From assembly GCA_037157565.1 (NCBI GenBank), contig JAZHRO010000019.1:23582001-23646000 (forward strand): DNA of 64,000 bases. Reading direction: 5' to 3'. How positions within the stretch are numbered: position 1 is the first letter of the stretch; the number at the start of each line of letters is the position of its first letter. Source of the DNA: Thalassia testudinum. Lineage: Eukaryota > Streptophyta > Magnoliopsida > Alismatales > Hydrocharitaceae. A model generated the notes under the pieces. The model had not been told where the DNA came from. It saw only the letters and a list, made by a program, of their open reading frames with translations, and did no database searches. Shown here piece after piece: positions 46,430 to 58,646 of the stretch. A program made the translations under genes and the position numbers.

Positions 46430-48728
46430 GGCATTTTGGCTACCCGCCTCAGCAATATCCTCCTGAAACTGATCTCACCGGAGCAGGTCAGATTTATTAA
46501 AGGGAGATCCATTTTTGATCACATTGCATCTACCTTTGAGCTTAGTCAAAGAATTGACTGGAAAGTTTTTGGCTCTAATGTCATTTTACAACTCGATCTC
46601 GAGAAGGCTTTAGATAGAGTCGAGTAGGATGCTTTATAGAAGGTGCTGGATAAGTTTGAGTTCTCTCTGCAGTGTATTAACCTTATTAAGGCTTGTGTCA
46701 AACATAGAGGCTCATCCATTTTAGTGGACGGTATGTCTTCTCAATTTTTTGATGTATCTCGTGGCATTTGCCAAGGAGATCCTTTATCTCCCTACTTATT
46801 TGATATCTTCCCCTAGTAGGCTTACTTGTCTTCTACGAATAACTGGTTTCCAGTTGGGGACCTTCCCTTTTACTTATCTTGGTTGTCCCATTCTTCCAGG
46901 TTGTACTAAAATATCTTATTTCAATCCAATCATTGAAAATATTCAATCTAAACTTGCAGCCTAGAAAGCTAATTAGCTCTCTACCTTGGCCAAACTTCTC
47001 CTTATAAAGCAAGTTCTATCATCCATGCCTATCCATATTCTATCGGTTCTTGAGGTGCCTAAGGTAGTCTACCACAAATTGGAAACCATTTTTGCTAATT
47101 TCTTCTAGGGATCTTCGAGGACTGCTCACCATCATCATTGGGTCAGTTGGAAGAAATTCTCTTGCCCTCCAAATTTTGGAGGGCTGGGCATCCGGAACCT
47201 TTCTCTTTTGATTAAAGCCCTCAGGATGAAACATGCTTGGAATATCTTATTCCAAAATTCTCCTTAAAGCATTCTGATCAAACAATTGTATGGTTCTTGT
47301 CTTCAGGCTAATCTTCCCGCTAGAATCCAAGCTTTGCGTGATTCATTTATTCAGATGAAACCCTTTATACACTTGGAAATCCATAAGGGTAATATTGATT
47401 TTTGGACGGATTTATGGGTTGGAGACACCCCCCTAAAGGACTTTCTCCCTCAGAACACCAACCTAGACCTTGTATATGTCAGAGAGGCTCTATCAAACCC
47501 GCTTAGCACTCCTCTTCTTGCGCTTATTCCTCTTCACATTCGTTCTTTAATTCAAGGCACCTCCTTGGATAACTTAGAGGATCTTCGAATTTGGAGGCCG
47601 CCCCACTCTGGGACTTTTACTGTTGCTTCAGCCTATGAAAGTAATTTCTTTAACTCCATGTGTGACCTCTCAATGAAGCGACTTTGGAACCTCAAACTCC
47701 CCTTCTCATCACACTTTGCACCTAGCGCATACTCCACAATAGTTTGCCTACAGATGAAAACATTGACAAGCTTCACATTCCCTTCGCTTCAAAGTGTGTT
47801 TCATTAATGCCTCCTATGAATCTTCTGTTCATTTATTTCGAGATAGCACTCTAGTTCGCAATGTTGCTGGATGGGTTTTCTCTAAGGCTCATCTTGCTCC
47901 TATTTCTCCTTATCATTTCTTTGATATCATGTTTTCTACAGGGAGATCCTCTAATAGTAAAATCGTCAAAGGTATGATATGTTTCATTTGGGCCAATGTT
48001 TGGCAAATAAGAAATTGCATTATTCATGCAACTTCTCCCCTCAAAATTTTGTCTACATCTTGTGCCATAATTGGGATGATTTCAGCCTCCATTCATAGCT
48101 TCGTTCGCAAAGGCCTTTTGCTATGGATTTTTCTTGGATTAGGACTCAGAATGGTTTCAAGCTTAATGTCACTATCTTATATGGTGCTAAATTCCCTTTT
48201 GGTGGCTGGGCAGTTAGAAACTGCCAAGGAGATTTTGTTCTTGGTGCTGCTCAAAGATGGTATTCTATTCATACTGCCAGGAGAGGCAAATTAGTAGTTC
48301 TATGATATGTCAGACAAGGCTTTCAACTCCTTATGACCCTGACAGATCGGATTGACTCCTTGGATTATGTTTATCGCTCTGTTAACTCATTGGCATGGCA
48401 AATTGCGGATCTCGAAGTTGAAGATTGGCACTCCTTTAACTCTTCCAATCAGTTTCCAAGAAAGATCCGAGGCATTATTTCCCTCGACAAGTTGCAGTTC
48501 CCTTATATTATTTGAGGCCTTATTCCCCTTTTTGGTCTTTTTCTTCCTTATGGATTTTGTGTTGGTCATCTCCATTATGGTACTTCTTGCTTTTAATTAT
48601 ACTAAGCTACAAGTTGTGGCTCTCTTTTCTTGTACTGGAAGGTATTGGTCTAGTCCCGCTGCCTTTTTTTATCTACCTCCAGGGAGTGGGGGATGAATAA
48701 TATTAACTCCATTTTTTCAAAAAAAAAA
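46430..48728 (+). pseudogene. 5'-truncated L1-type LINE (reverse transcriptase to RNase H)
   Basis: A non-LTR retrotransposon fragment. It starts within the reverse transcriptase at LATRLSNILLKLISPEQ, with VRFIKGRSIFDHI and QGDPLSPYLF (near 46772-46800) clearly recognisable. A deletion right after PYLFDI removes the YADD catalytic box, and homology resumes at TYLGCPIL. Then come the zinc-finger-like GGLGIRNLSLLIKALRMKHAWN (47180-47250) and an RNase H-like C-terminus to about 48515. Stops and frame changes are frequent. The 3' end is marked by a run of ten A (48719-48728), typical of target-primed insertion. The enzyme would have copied its own RNA at nicked DNA. Confidence 0.88.
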
Positions 48729-49303
48729 GTGACCTAAATTGCATGCTAACATAATACTGCAGAATTTTCAAATTTGAATGCGCACGTGTGGGTACACATG
48801 AGCACGGGTGCACATCACACTTAAGTACTAGGAATTATTCTACCTCCCTTCTTTCACCATAGGGGAAGTTAGTCAAAAATCAACAAGCATATCCACCAAG
48901 TTACTTCGATTCCTGATCCGTGGGCTCGATTCAAGGCTTCCATCCCTTGAAGGTAGGCTCTAAGCACAGATAGAGGTCAGTTAGGATTCGTAATCGTAGA
49001 AAAACTTGATTGGCCACCAATTGAACATTAATTCAAGGACCTAAAATCTACTAAAAAAAAATCCCACTGTATTTGCATTTGTATTGGTAGTGGTGTGTGC
49101 GCGGTAGAGCTTTCTAGGAAGTTTCGATTTTTAGATTTGAATTCATTTGAGTCTTAAGAGAGTTAAACCATTTGATTGAAAAGAAATGAACCACCCTTAC
49201 TCCTATCATTTAGATAATCGGAATCAATACTTCCCAAATTTGAACCATGATCCCATGCCCCGAGTGTATCCATCCTTTGAGGGGTACAATGACAATTTAT
49301 GGG
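48729..49303. other. Unassigned sequence between LINE and solo LTR
   Basis: About 575 bp, AT-rich, with no long frame, repeat or domain I recognise. Confidence 0.6.
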
Positions 49304-49308
49304 GTCAT

Positions 49309-51890
49309 TGTTTACGTGCTGAATCAGTGTTTTAAAAGTCGTTGCGTTGTAGTATAGCCAATAAATTGCGAAAACAGATACAATTTATAGCTCGAAAGAA
49401 ATCCGAGGTCGAACACGTGGAGCAAGTATTGCAATAAATCTCAAGATCACAATTTGAATCAAAAGATATGAATAATTTCAACCAAAACGTAATTTGTAAT
49501 GATGTATCAAGAATTCAAGTACTAATGTGCAAAAATAATAGGGTAAAATGGTGTTTTGAATCACCAATTACTCTTATATAATAGTAGCAAATATTAAAAT
49601 AATATCAACTATTCAAACCAAGTGCACAGTGCACTCCGTGTCAAACTAATCAGATGACAGAATCTTTCAGCCAGACATCTTAAGTGTCCACTGTTGTAGT
49701 GCTAAGAGGGCACTATACTTCTCTTCTTTCTCTGCTCTGTCTTTCTTCTTGCGACTAAGTGTCACACAAGTGCCTGCAAGAGCAAAACCCCTTGACCCCG
49801 CACTCTCTCTCTCTCTCTTCCCCTTCTCTTTCTCAATATCCGATCAGATGCTCAAGTAATCGTGTGTCAGGGATCCGTGTACCAGGGACTAGGACTGTGT
49901 GCGTGAGTGTCACAACCAAGGTGTTCTTCGGTTAGGTGGGTCGGGTGAGAAGGATAAGGAGGACCTCACCCTCGTGTTAGGAGGAAAAGAGGTTGTGTGA
50001 CAAAATCAATTTATAGCACTCTAAGTGCTCCTGTGTTTCCAACGTGGGACTAAATCCCACCCTCTTCTTCACGTGCAGCAGCAGTCAGGTGCTTCTGTTC
50101 AATTGGCTTGGGGGAGCAGTCAACGCCCCCAATTGATGGTCCAAGGATGTACCTGGATGAGTTTCACTGCACCTGGAGATCTTACCTGGGGCTATTGGCT
50201 GGGAAGCAAGCTTCAAGGCTTGCTTGAAGGTCTTCGGTAATGGCGGCAATGGTCGGCAAACCTGAAACACAAAGTATGGCCTTGCGGCCTTGTTAGAGAA
50301 GCTTAATAGGATCACGAAGATGCGGTAAAGGCATTGGTGGTGGTGGCGTACTGCGAGGGGGGTCGGAGATGGCTGGCGAAGGCGGAGGAGGTCAGATATT
50401 GATGGGTTGATCAGTGGGTAGTTAGGAGAGGCAATTGACCTAAATAAGTTTGGCCTTTTGCTCCTGGGATCGAGGCAAAGGTGTAGGGCATGGTGGCGAG
50501 GTGGATGGAGGGGTGTAGCGGCGGAGACGCCTCGCCGGAGGTTCGATCAAAGATGGAGAAGATGAGGGTGATTCATGGTGTTGAAGGGTCCTTTTGGGTT
50601 TTTGGGGTGTAAAACTAACCTAAGCTGCTAAACTAACTAAAATAACCCTAATCTAATAGACAAAGGGGTAGGATTGTCACCGGCATTGGTAGACCGGTGC
50701 CGTGGAAGAAGGTGCTCCAGTGAGGGTAGGACGGCGAAGACGACGAAGGGAGAGGCGTCGGCTGGTATGACACAACGCGGAGGAAGACGAGGAAGGAGAA
50801 TCCACCGCTGATATTGCGGGCGGACGACGAGGGAGGTTGGAGAAGATCATCGGATGTCGAGGAGCTATTCGACTAGAGAGGAGGGAGGAATTGAGTGATT
50901 TTTAGCCAAAGTTGAGCGTAGGGAGGATGGGCAAGCCAAGGGGATCCTTATATAGGCCCCAGGGAGTTGGTTTAGCTTGGGAATCAGCTTTGCAGAGTTG
51001 GAAACTCATAAGATACCTGAATCTCTCATGTGTTCACATGAGAGATTGGGAAGGTTATGGAGATTGAAACTTGATCCGTTGGAAAGAAAACTTCTCAAGG
51101 AATCTCCTTTCCAATTTTGGAAGGGATTCATTGATCAGAGAAATTCTCTTCGATCAAAGGTCGTCGGATAAGGATTCCTCCAAGATAATAGCGGAGGGAC
51201 CTATTTACAAAGAGTGATGACAAAGATAGGAGCCTATTTGTAAGAAATTCAAAAGTTAGGGGCAAGTGTGTGAGAGAAAAGACTCAGACTCAACCAAATT
51301 GCAAACTAGGTCAAGATGATCTCAGATTGAGTCCAAATTTTTGTAAAAGCCTAATTTGGACCTAAGGAATCCAATGGTGAAGTTGGATTTTTGTTTTGAC
51401 CTAGTTTGACTAGGTAATTTATGAAAAAACCCAGATTAGGTCAACTATCTATCTGAGACTCAATTTTAGGTCAAAATGGGTTCTGATGGTCAAATTGAAG
51501 GTACCAAACCCTACAGAATATTTTTATATGATTTTTAGAGGGTTTAGGTGGATTTTATACTGACCAAAACCTTAGTCGATTAAGTAGGTCTGTTTTTAGG
51601 GTTTCATATGTCATTTAATTCTTGAAACGCATGAAAACCCATTTCTGACTACATGGACCTACTTGTTAGACATTCAAGACCATTTGACCTTTAATTAACC
51701 CCTGAGAAATCCCATGATTGTTCTGCAATTGAGATGTGTTGTTAAAACTGCATTTTTACCCATGTTTTCTTGTATTTTTCTCAGAATGATTATGCAATGA
51801 ATTATGGTCCTCCAGCTGTTATGTAGAAGCATTTAATGATGGAATATGACTAAATAAAGCTAGATATGACTGATGATGACGTTATCATCA
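49309..51890 (-). mobile_element. Solo LTR, minus-oriented, with intact target duplication
   Basis: 2582 bp, TGTTTACGTGC..GTTATCATCA on the plus strand, flanked on both sides by GTCAT (49304-49308 and 51891-51895). On the minus strand it starts TGATGATAACG and ends GTAAACA. Inside are a CTCGGA/TTCGAG hairpin on the RNA strand (49391-49407), GTGGGACTAAATCCCAC (50044-50060) and TATATAA (50948-50954). There is no primer site or polypurine tract next to it, so it is a recombined solo LTR, not half of an element. Confidence 0.88.
50948..50954 (-). promoter_or_regulatory. TATA box of the solo LTR at 49309-51890
   Basis: TATATAA on the minus strand, about 940 bp from the LTR start, the same distance as in Element 3. 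Confidence 0.6.
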
Positions 51891-52039
51891 GTCATTCTTA
51901 TTCTCACCTTGGGAGTACTGGCCTAAGAACTTCAACTTTTGAGTAGGGCCTAGGAGTGGGATTTCCGACCCTAGGAGTTTCCACTAGTATGCAAACACCC
52001 AACCCTCCCACCCTTCATGATTTGTCTATCGAGGTTAGA

Positions 52040-53871
52040 TGATGGTAGCATCATCATCCTCTATATGTAGCTTAATTTGGCTAAGTTCTATGGTTAAATT
52101 CACCTAATTAATCATTAAAATGGTATAACTAAAGAATATCAAGAATTAATGGGCATGAATCCAAATTAGTTAATTATGTTATTTTAATAAGCTAATACAA
52201 ATGCAGATTAACTATAGGCTAAACTGACACTCAATTGAAGGTCAACTAAGCTTCAATTCTCAATAAGTAGGCTTACATTGACTGATTCAGGGTTGTTATT
52301 AAGATTAAAGGCTAAATCTCAAATAAAAATCCTAATTACAACCTCACTTAAATTAATAGGGTTGTAATGAAAATAATTGTAATATAAACCTTCTAAAAAT
52401 CATTGAAAAATATTAGATAAGGTTTGGATCAACCAATTTTACAAAAAAAACGTAGTTTGACCTAAAATAGAAACCAAGGTTAATATTCAATACATTTTGG
52501 GTTAAAATGTAAATTGACCAATCAAACTTCATCAAAATCCAAAATTGAAGTCACCATTAGATTCTTTGGCTCTAAATTAGGTTACCCTAAACAGTTGAGA
52601 CCTATTGGACCTTATCTTCACCCACTTTGCATATTGACCCTTAACTTTTGAATTTCATTCACTGCGGTCCAAAATTCTTTCACTATGGTCCTTGGTTGAC
52701 GTCATGCTGACCTTAGCCGTCTTCCTCCCCCAGCAAGCAACAGCTTGTGCAAACTTATGACTTTGGGGGAAGATTCCTCTCGATTCCCTTGATGGAATCC
52801 CTCCAACTTTGGCCAAGATCTTCTCTGGTCATTCTCGCATCCATTGACACAAGAACCAACTATCCTTGCCTTCAATGGTGGCCGCAATCCATGCCCGAAG
52901 CCCTCACCGGAGTTCCCTCCAATGAGCCATATCAAGGCCGCAAATTGGCCTCAATTAGGCATGCCGACCACCTATAAAGCTCCGTCGTGCGACACTAATG
53001 ATTCTGGTCGAGATTTAGTCGCGTACCTCGCCCTTCTTCTCTGCCACGACCGTCATATATCATCTCCGACCCTGGCATCTCCTACGACTTCCTTCTTCGT
53101 GCAAGCTCTGAGCACTAAGGCTGCATCATTACCTTCCTCACTCTCATTCGACCCTCGTCAGCCACAACAGGGTCTCGTTGCTGCCTTCTTCAACGTCGGT
53201 CTTCTTCCTTAAACCCTCCTCCTTCATCATGTCCAACTAGACATTGTCAGACGTTCTTTGGCCCTCCTCATCCACTCCTAAGTAGTTCTCTATTTTCCTC
53301 TTCCTCTATAGTACAAATTAGCCCCCTTAGAGTTAGGATTTAGCACCAATTCGACTATCCTCATTTTCTCTTCCATGTCCGGTGAAGGTCTAGCCAAGGC
53401 CTTCAGCCCACTTTACTCACCACCTTCCATCCCTAACCACCCCACAAGCTTCACTAGACCTCAGCAAACAAAAGCCCTCATGAAATTGAGGCTATTATTC
53501 GCTAACACACCTCGCCGATCTGCGCCTCCCGCCAACATCTTATCAAAGTCTGGCAGACCACTTCAGGTCAACCCACACCAAACGAACACCACCATTACCT
53601 TCGCGAAGGCTCGACAGAGATTTTTATGTATTTAATTAGGCTCGAAAGGGTCATGCTTTGCATATGAGATTTCGAGTACCCCATCTTCTTCCACGATGTC
53701 GACCAGTCATTTCGGCCCTCCTTAAGCTCTGAAGCTTCGTAAGAAGCTTTGTGTATGCACGAGGAACCCATTGCGACCGTCAGTAGGTGGTTCCATCCTT
53801 TAATACGCTTCACCGGTCTCGCTAGATTCCTCCCACCTCTGCCCTTCTTCTTCAGTGACTTGACTGATATC
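52040..53871 (+). mobile_element. Degraded LTR, plus-oriented, 3' part missing
   Basis: Starts TGATGGTAGCATCATC at 52040, comparable to TGATGAGAACCTCATC of Element 3. It carries an AT-rich U3-like section, then CACTTTGC..TTGACCCTTAACTTTTG as in other LTRs here, TATAAAG (52973-52979) and a C/TCC-rich leader to about 53870. The expected hairpin and LTR end are not seen before a second LTR start at 53872. No genes. Confidence 0.5.
52973..52979 (+). promoter_or_regulatory. TATA box of the degraded LTR at 52040
   Basis: TATAAAG in ACCACCTATAAAGCTCCG, 930 bp after the LTR start, the same spacing as in Element 3. Confidence 0.55.
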
Positions 53872-54175
53872 TGTTGTTGGTAACACCATCATCTACCATA
53901 ATTGGCAAAATTTAGCCCAATTCTAAGGATAATTGCTCCTTAATAATCTTCAGAAGAGTGTAATTTAGGTCTAAGTTGAATTTAAGAAGAAAGGAAATTC
54001 TGTTAATTCTACTATTTTAATGCGAAACCACGAATGCAGATTAACTAAGGGGTCAATCAATGCTTAATCTAAGGTTAAATGAACTTAAATTTCCATGAAG
54101 TGGGCTGGAAATGATTGAAACAGAGTTTTTTGAAATTTGAGGATTAATTTATTAAGAAAAGCCCTAATTACAACC
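53872..54175 (+). mobile_element. LTR start fragment, plus-oriented
   Basis: TGTTGTTGGTAACACCATC onward resembles the first 350 bases of the LTR at 52040 (shared AATGCAGATTAACTA, AAATTTCCATGAAG-like and CCTAATTACAACC segments). It is cut at 54175 by the inverted LTR that starts at 54176. Confidence 0.45.
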
Positions 54176-56743
54176 TGTTAATAGGCTAAAATAGGGTTTT
54201 AGAATTCATTTCGTTGTAGCACAGCCAAAATAGTGCGTCAACAAATAAAATTTATAACTCGAAGGATCGTCAAGAAAGTTCAAGGTCGAACACAGAGAGC
54301 AAGTATTGCAATTAATCTCAAAGATCACAATATCACCACAAATATGAGGAAGTTATAATGATAATTCCATGCAAGAAGAATATATATATGAAAATTAATG
54401 TCAAGGTGCAAAATGATTGGGATAAAATGGTGATTTAAATCACCAATTACCCCTCTAATTATGCTCACAATAATTCTCAAATAACTGAATAGTAATGATC
54501 AGCCAATTATTCCACGTCAGTAAGCAATCAATATAGCCATGGGAACACAGAACCAACAAAATCTGATAATAGATAAGACGCTCAGACGCCTTAACAGCAG
54601 AAGCTCAAGGTCCACTCTTCTTCTCTTCAAGCCTCAAGGAGAGGCACAGCATAGAGGCACGAAGGGCCTCCCAGCGACTAAGTGTAGAGAGGGTGCAACT
54701 GAGGGCAAAAACCCCTCCCCCATCTCTCTCTTTCCTTCTCTTCTTTCTCTCACAGACCCGAGGTTAGTTTGGTTATCGTGCGGGTAACCGGATCTAAAAC
54801 AAGGTGCAGGCATGTCGGCGTGATCATAGGCGAGCAGTGAGCACTCCGGTAAGCAGGTGAAGTGGGGACCCAACCCCCGATGACTTGGGTGACTGGAAAA
54901 GATCACAAAATCAATTTATGCGCCCTCTGATGCTCGTCAATCCCCGATATGGGATTATCTGATCCCTTCTTCCTTGCACGAGCAGTCGATTGAAGCTCAA
55001 GTCCAATTGGAGATGAAGGAGCACTCGAAGCTCCTAATTGAAAACCTGGACTTCTTTCTGGAAGTATTCCGCATCACCTGGAGTAGCTGATTCAAGAACA
55101 CACTTCGAGCTCGCTCGAAGCAACTCTGTTAATGGCAGTGGTCGGCTTCGAACCTGAAACACAAAAATAGCCTGATGGCCACGTCAGAAAAAGCTTAGGA
55201 GAAGCGCAATGATGCGACGAAGGCAATGGTGGTGGTGGCGTGCCGTACCAGTGGTCGGAGATGGTTGGGTGAGATGAAAAACGAAGGCAAAATGTGGGTT
55301 GTTCGGTGGAGCAATCGACACAGCAATCCCCTCAATTTCTTGAGGGGTTTTGCTCGCATGGTCACGACGATGCTATAGGGACCAATGGAGGTCGATTTGG
55401 TGGAGCATAGTAGCTGTGCGAACTCGTCGGAGGTATGCCGGCGAGGTGGAATACGGAGGACGTGCGGGCAACTCGGTGGTCGAAGTGGAGTGTCGGTGGT
55501 ACGGTGGTGATGAGTAGATGCTAGGGAGTCGAACAATCTAGCTATTGGATGAAGTGGGGCGGAGCAGGTGCCGGGTCTGGTATGGCCAGCATCTGAGGAG
55601 TTGAAAGCTCCAGTGAGCTAGAGTGGCGACAACGGAGGGTTAGGAGACATCTCGCTGGTATTGTGAGGTGCAAAAAGATGAGGGGAGTTGGAACTGACTG
55701 CTTATGGTATGTGGCGGCCGACGAAGAAGCCAGAGGTAGAGGGGTCACCGGAGATGAGTTGAAACGAGCCGGAGGTAGGGAAAGAAGAGGTATTTTTGGC
55801 TCAAAAACACGCTAAGGAGGCGAGGAAGGATTTGGGCAGGTTTTATAGGCCATCAGGAGAGCCTTCAAGCTTGGAAACAAGCTTGAAGAGCTCGAAATCT
55901 TCAGGTTAGGTTTAGGAGTTTTCCAAGAGTTCACATGAGCTCTTGGCTTGATTTGGAAGGCCATCAATGAGCTTAGATGGAAGAGGATCTCGTCAAGAAT
56001 CCTATTTTTGGGAGAGATTCACTGCAAATTCAAGGAGAAAGCCCTGATTGAAACCTTCCATCTACGGATGGAAGGTTCTAATGGAGGCAGGGACCTTTTC
56101 GCGAAGAAGACGAAGAAGTTGGGGCTTTTTGTAAGAAAAGAATCAGAACAGGATTAAAATTCAAACTAGGTCAAGATGATCTCAGATTGGGCCCAAATTT
56201 TGGTAAAAATCTAATTTAAACCCAAGGAATCTAATGGTAAAGTCAGATTTTGGTTTTGATCAATTTTGACTAGGTAATTTATGTATAAACTCAAAGGGCA
56301 ACTATCTGTCTTAGACTCTGTTTTAGGTCAAAATGTGTTCAGATGGTCAAATCAAAGATACCAAACCTTAGAGAATATTTTTCTATAATTTTTAGAAGGT
56401 TTAGGTAAATTTTATCCTGACCAAAACTTTAGTTAAGCAGGTCTGTTTTTAGGGTTTCAAATGTCTGTTAATTCTCGTAACACGTGAAAACCTGTTTCTA
56501 TCTGCATAAACCCTCTTATTAAACATTAATGATCATTTGACCTTTAATAAACCCCTAAAATACCCCATGGTTATTCTGTATTTATGGAATGCTGTTAATT
56601 TTGCAGAAATAACCTTGTATTCTTATCTTCTTTTCAAAATAGGATAATGTGCCCTTAAGACCTTCTGATGGATATGTAGGAGCTTTTATCAACCTTATCA
56701 GATCAAATTGAGCTAGTTATGGCTCATGATGGTGTTCCCATCA
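54176..56743 (-). mobile_element. 3' LTR of a minus-oriented element
   Basis: 2568 bp. On the minus strand it starts TGATGGGAACACC at 56743 and ends TATTAACA at 54176. A polypurine tract lies directly upstream of the start (plus 56744-56775), so this is a 3' LTR. It carries TATAAAA (minus, 55841-55847) and a hairpin CTTGAA/TTCGAG on the RNA strand (54258-54284). The left flank is CAACC; the other end of the element is not identifiable. Confidence 0.75.
55841..55847 (-). promoter_or_regulatory. TATA box of the LTR at 54176-56743
   Basis: TATAAAA on the minus strand, about 900 bp from the LTR start. Confidence 0.6.
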
Positions 56744-57009
56744 TAGCCCCATGCCTAGCTTTTGCTAGTCCCTTAGCAAAATTATATGGATCAAACCAAT
56801 TATCTAGGTCGAATGTAACCATCAAGATGCCCTACTAAGCTGCATCTCTAGGAATTAGATCTTAATACCAACAATAGGCCTAGAGGTACTCAAGTACCAG
56901 CCTAGATCCATACCTGACTATCTTTTGCCTCAATCTACTGCGAAGGTTTCTAAGGCCCGCAAGAACTATCCTAAGGTTCGTTGAACCCAGCGGTTAAAGC
57001 ACCCATGCT
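56744..57009 (-). mobile_element. Polypurine tract and 3' end of the minus element's interior
   Basis: On the minus strand GGGACTAGCAAAAGCTAGG then CATGGGGCTA abuts the LTR. The next 230 bases resemble the same region in Elements 2 and 3 (for example AACCTTAGG-type and CTCAAGTACC segments). The rest of the element is missing. Confidence 0.65.
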
Positions 57010-57692
57010 TGTAACATCCAAGGAAGCCTTCTACGTCATTGGATTCGAGATTCAACGGCTATCGAGCCCCAATCAAGCATCTCTTCCTCGCATCTGCCAC
57101 ACGCGAAGCAACGAAGGAGAAGGGAACTTTATAGTCCCATATCGTCTGTAGCAAGGGCCAAAGATGCACATAAAAGGGAACCTGCCCCATTAAGCATTGC
57201 CCAAGATTCAAGGGGTCGAGTCCCATACCATTCACATGCACATGCACCCCCACACACGCAGACGTGAATCAGTACTGGGCCAGGTTTTGGTCTGATTTGG
57301 GCTGGAGATTTGGACCAAATGTTGGCTTGCTTTGGGCAAGCCTTGTGTTGTGGCTTGGACTAGATTTTGGCTTTGGTTGAGAGGCCCTCTTTGGCTGAAG
57401 AGTTGCGTAAGTGTTTAAGGCTTTTTCTGAAGTTGAAGGCCAATTTTTTCTAGCCTTAACATTATATTTCTTTTTTAGCTTGATAGTGATATTATTTACC
57501 TAATATATTTCTTTTTATATCAAGCTATTGTGCCTCATTTTATATTCATTTGATTAGTGGTTTGAATTGTGATTAATTTTCTCCTTGAGACGACCTCAGA
57601 CTCACAACTTTGAGATATAAATTTAAATGTTTTTGTCACTTTAGTTGCTATACTACAACACGTATTTTAAACCCGATTAGAGTGACCAAGCA
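57010..57692 (+). mobile_element. Degraded short LTR, plus-oriented
   Basis: Starts about TGTAACATCCAAGG. It has an imperfect AACTTTATAGTCCCAT box and TTGAGACGACCTCAGA with a CTCAGA/TTTGAG hairpin (57595-57614). A CTATACTACAACACG box and an end near ..GACCAAGCA follow. The flanks ATGCT and TCTAC do not match, so the boundaries are approximate. Confidence 0.45.
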
Positions 57693-58391
57693 TCTACTGC
57701 CTTGATTGAGGAATTTCCATCACCAGTAGCTATGGACCAACTCCTGGAGTTCATCCAGGCCTTTACCCCGATGATTCAACGATTGAACATTGTCGAATTC
57801 ACCCTGATATAAACCAAAGCCAACTAAGAAGAAGGTGGGACTAGTCCTACCTTGTTAATCTGCAGAGGACTTGACCTCCTTATTTTGTTTGCTACTTGTT
57901 GGCTGGTTAGCCTGTAATAGTGAAGGCTCCCCTTAGGCATATATAAGCCCACTATATACATATACATAAAGAGACTTGAGGCCCACTGAGAGCAGCACAT
58001 TGGGGTAAGGTTGGACACAAGGTAGAGGGCTAATTTTGCAATAAGGTTTGTTTACTCTTAAACAAAAGAATACTCTAAGTGCCTTTTGTTTGAGTAGAAA
58101 CAATTTTGTTTCTTTTAAGAAAATATCGCATATCTATACATTTATTTTTTGGGCACTCAATTGAAATCATTATTTTAAGTTTGATTAGTAATTTTTCTAG
58201 AATATTTGATTTAGATCAAACTCTTAAGCTTCAAATGGTGTAAATAATTTGATAGTGATAAGTGGTGCTTTATTTTTGCTCCTAGCGAACGACCTCAGAC
58301 TCTAATTTTGAGAATATAAATTTAAAAATTGATTTGCTCTTGTCAACTATACTATGATGCATTCTTAAACCTCGACTTAACGATATTAACA
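57693..58391 (+). mobile_element. Second degraded LTR fragment, plus-oriented
   Basis: GGTGGGAC/GTCCTACC stem at 57834-57851, TATATAAGCCC-like sequence near 57940, GCGAACGACCTCAGA with a CTCAGA/TTTGAG hairpin (58294-58312), a CTATACTATGATGC box and an end at ..GATATTAACA (58391). This is the same element order as the LTR before it. The left boundary is unknown. Confidence 0.45.
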
Positions 58392-58646
58392 TTGGACCAT
58401 ACTCCTAGGCAACTTGAGCCTAAGATTGACTATCCTCCCCAATCTAACAATAGCCTCTCCTCTTTTATGATAGAAATGCAAAAGCAACAAAAAGAAATGA
58501 TGGAGTCTATGAGAGAGATATTGAGGAACAGTCAAAGTTTAACTGAAGAAATTAGCCAACTTAACGACCCTCCTATAGTTGATTCTGATCCCTACCTCTA
58601 TACCTCTGATCACCAAGACAATTTTGAGGAAACCAATGACAATAGG
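58392..58646 (+). pseudogene. Short gag-like remnant
   Basis: An open stretch of about 85 codons after the LTR end. It has a Met/Gln/Lys/Glu-rich segment (FMIEMQKQQKEMMESMREI) that looks like a coiled coil, as in the C-terminal part of Athila-type gag, then an acidic Asp/Pro-rich tail. It is cut off at 58646 by the inverted LTR. There is no domain-level proof, and a chance frame is possible. Confidence 0.3.

Noticed and set aside
57010..58391. Intact small non-autonomous (TRIM-like) element made of the two plus-oriented LTR fragments
   Set aside because: The two LTR-like parts differ too much in the middle and no primer site, polypurine tract or target duplication joins them.
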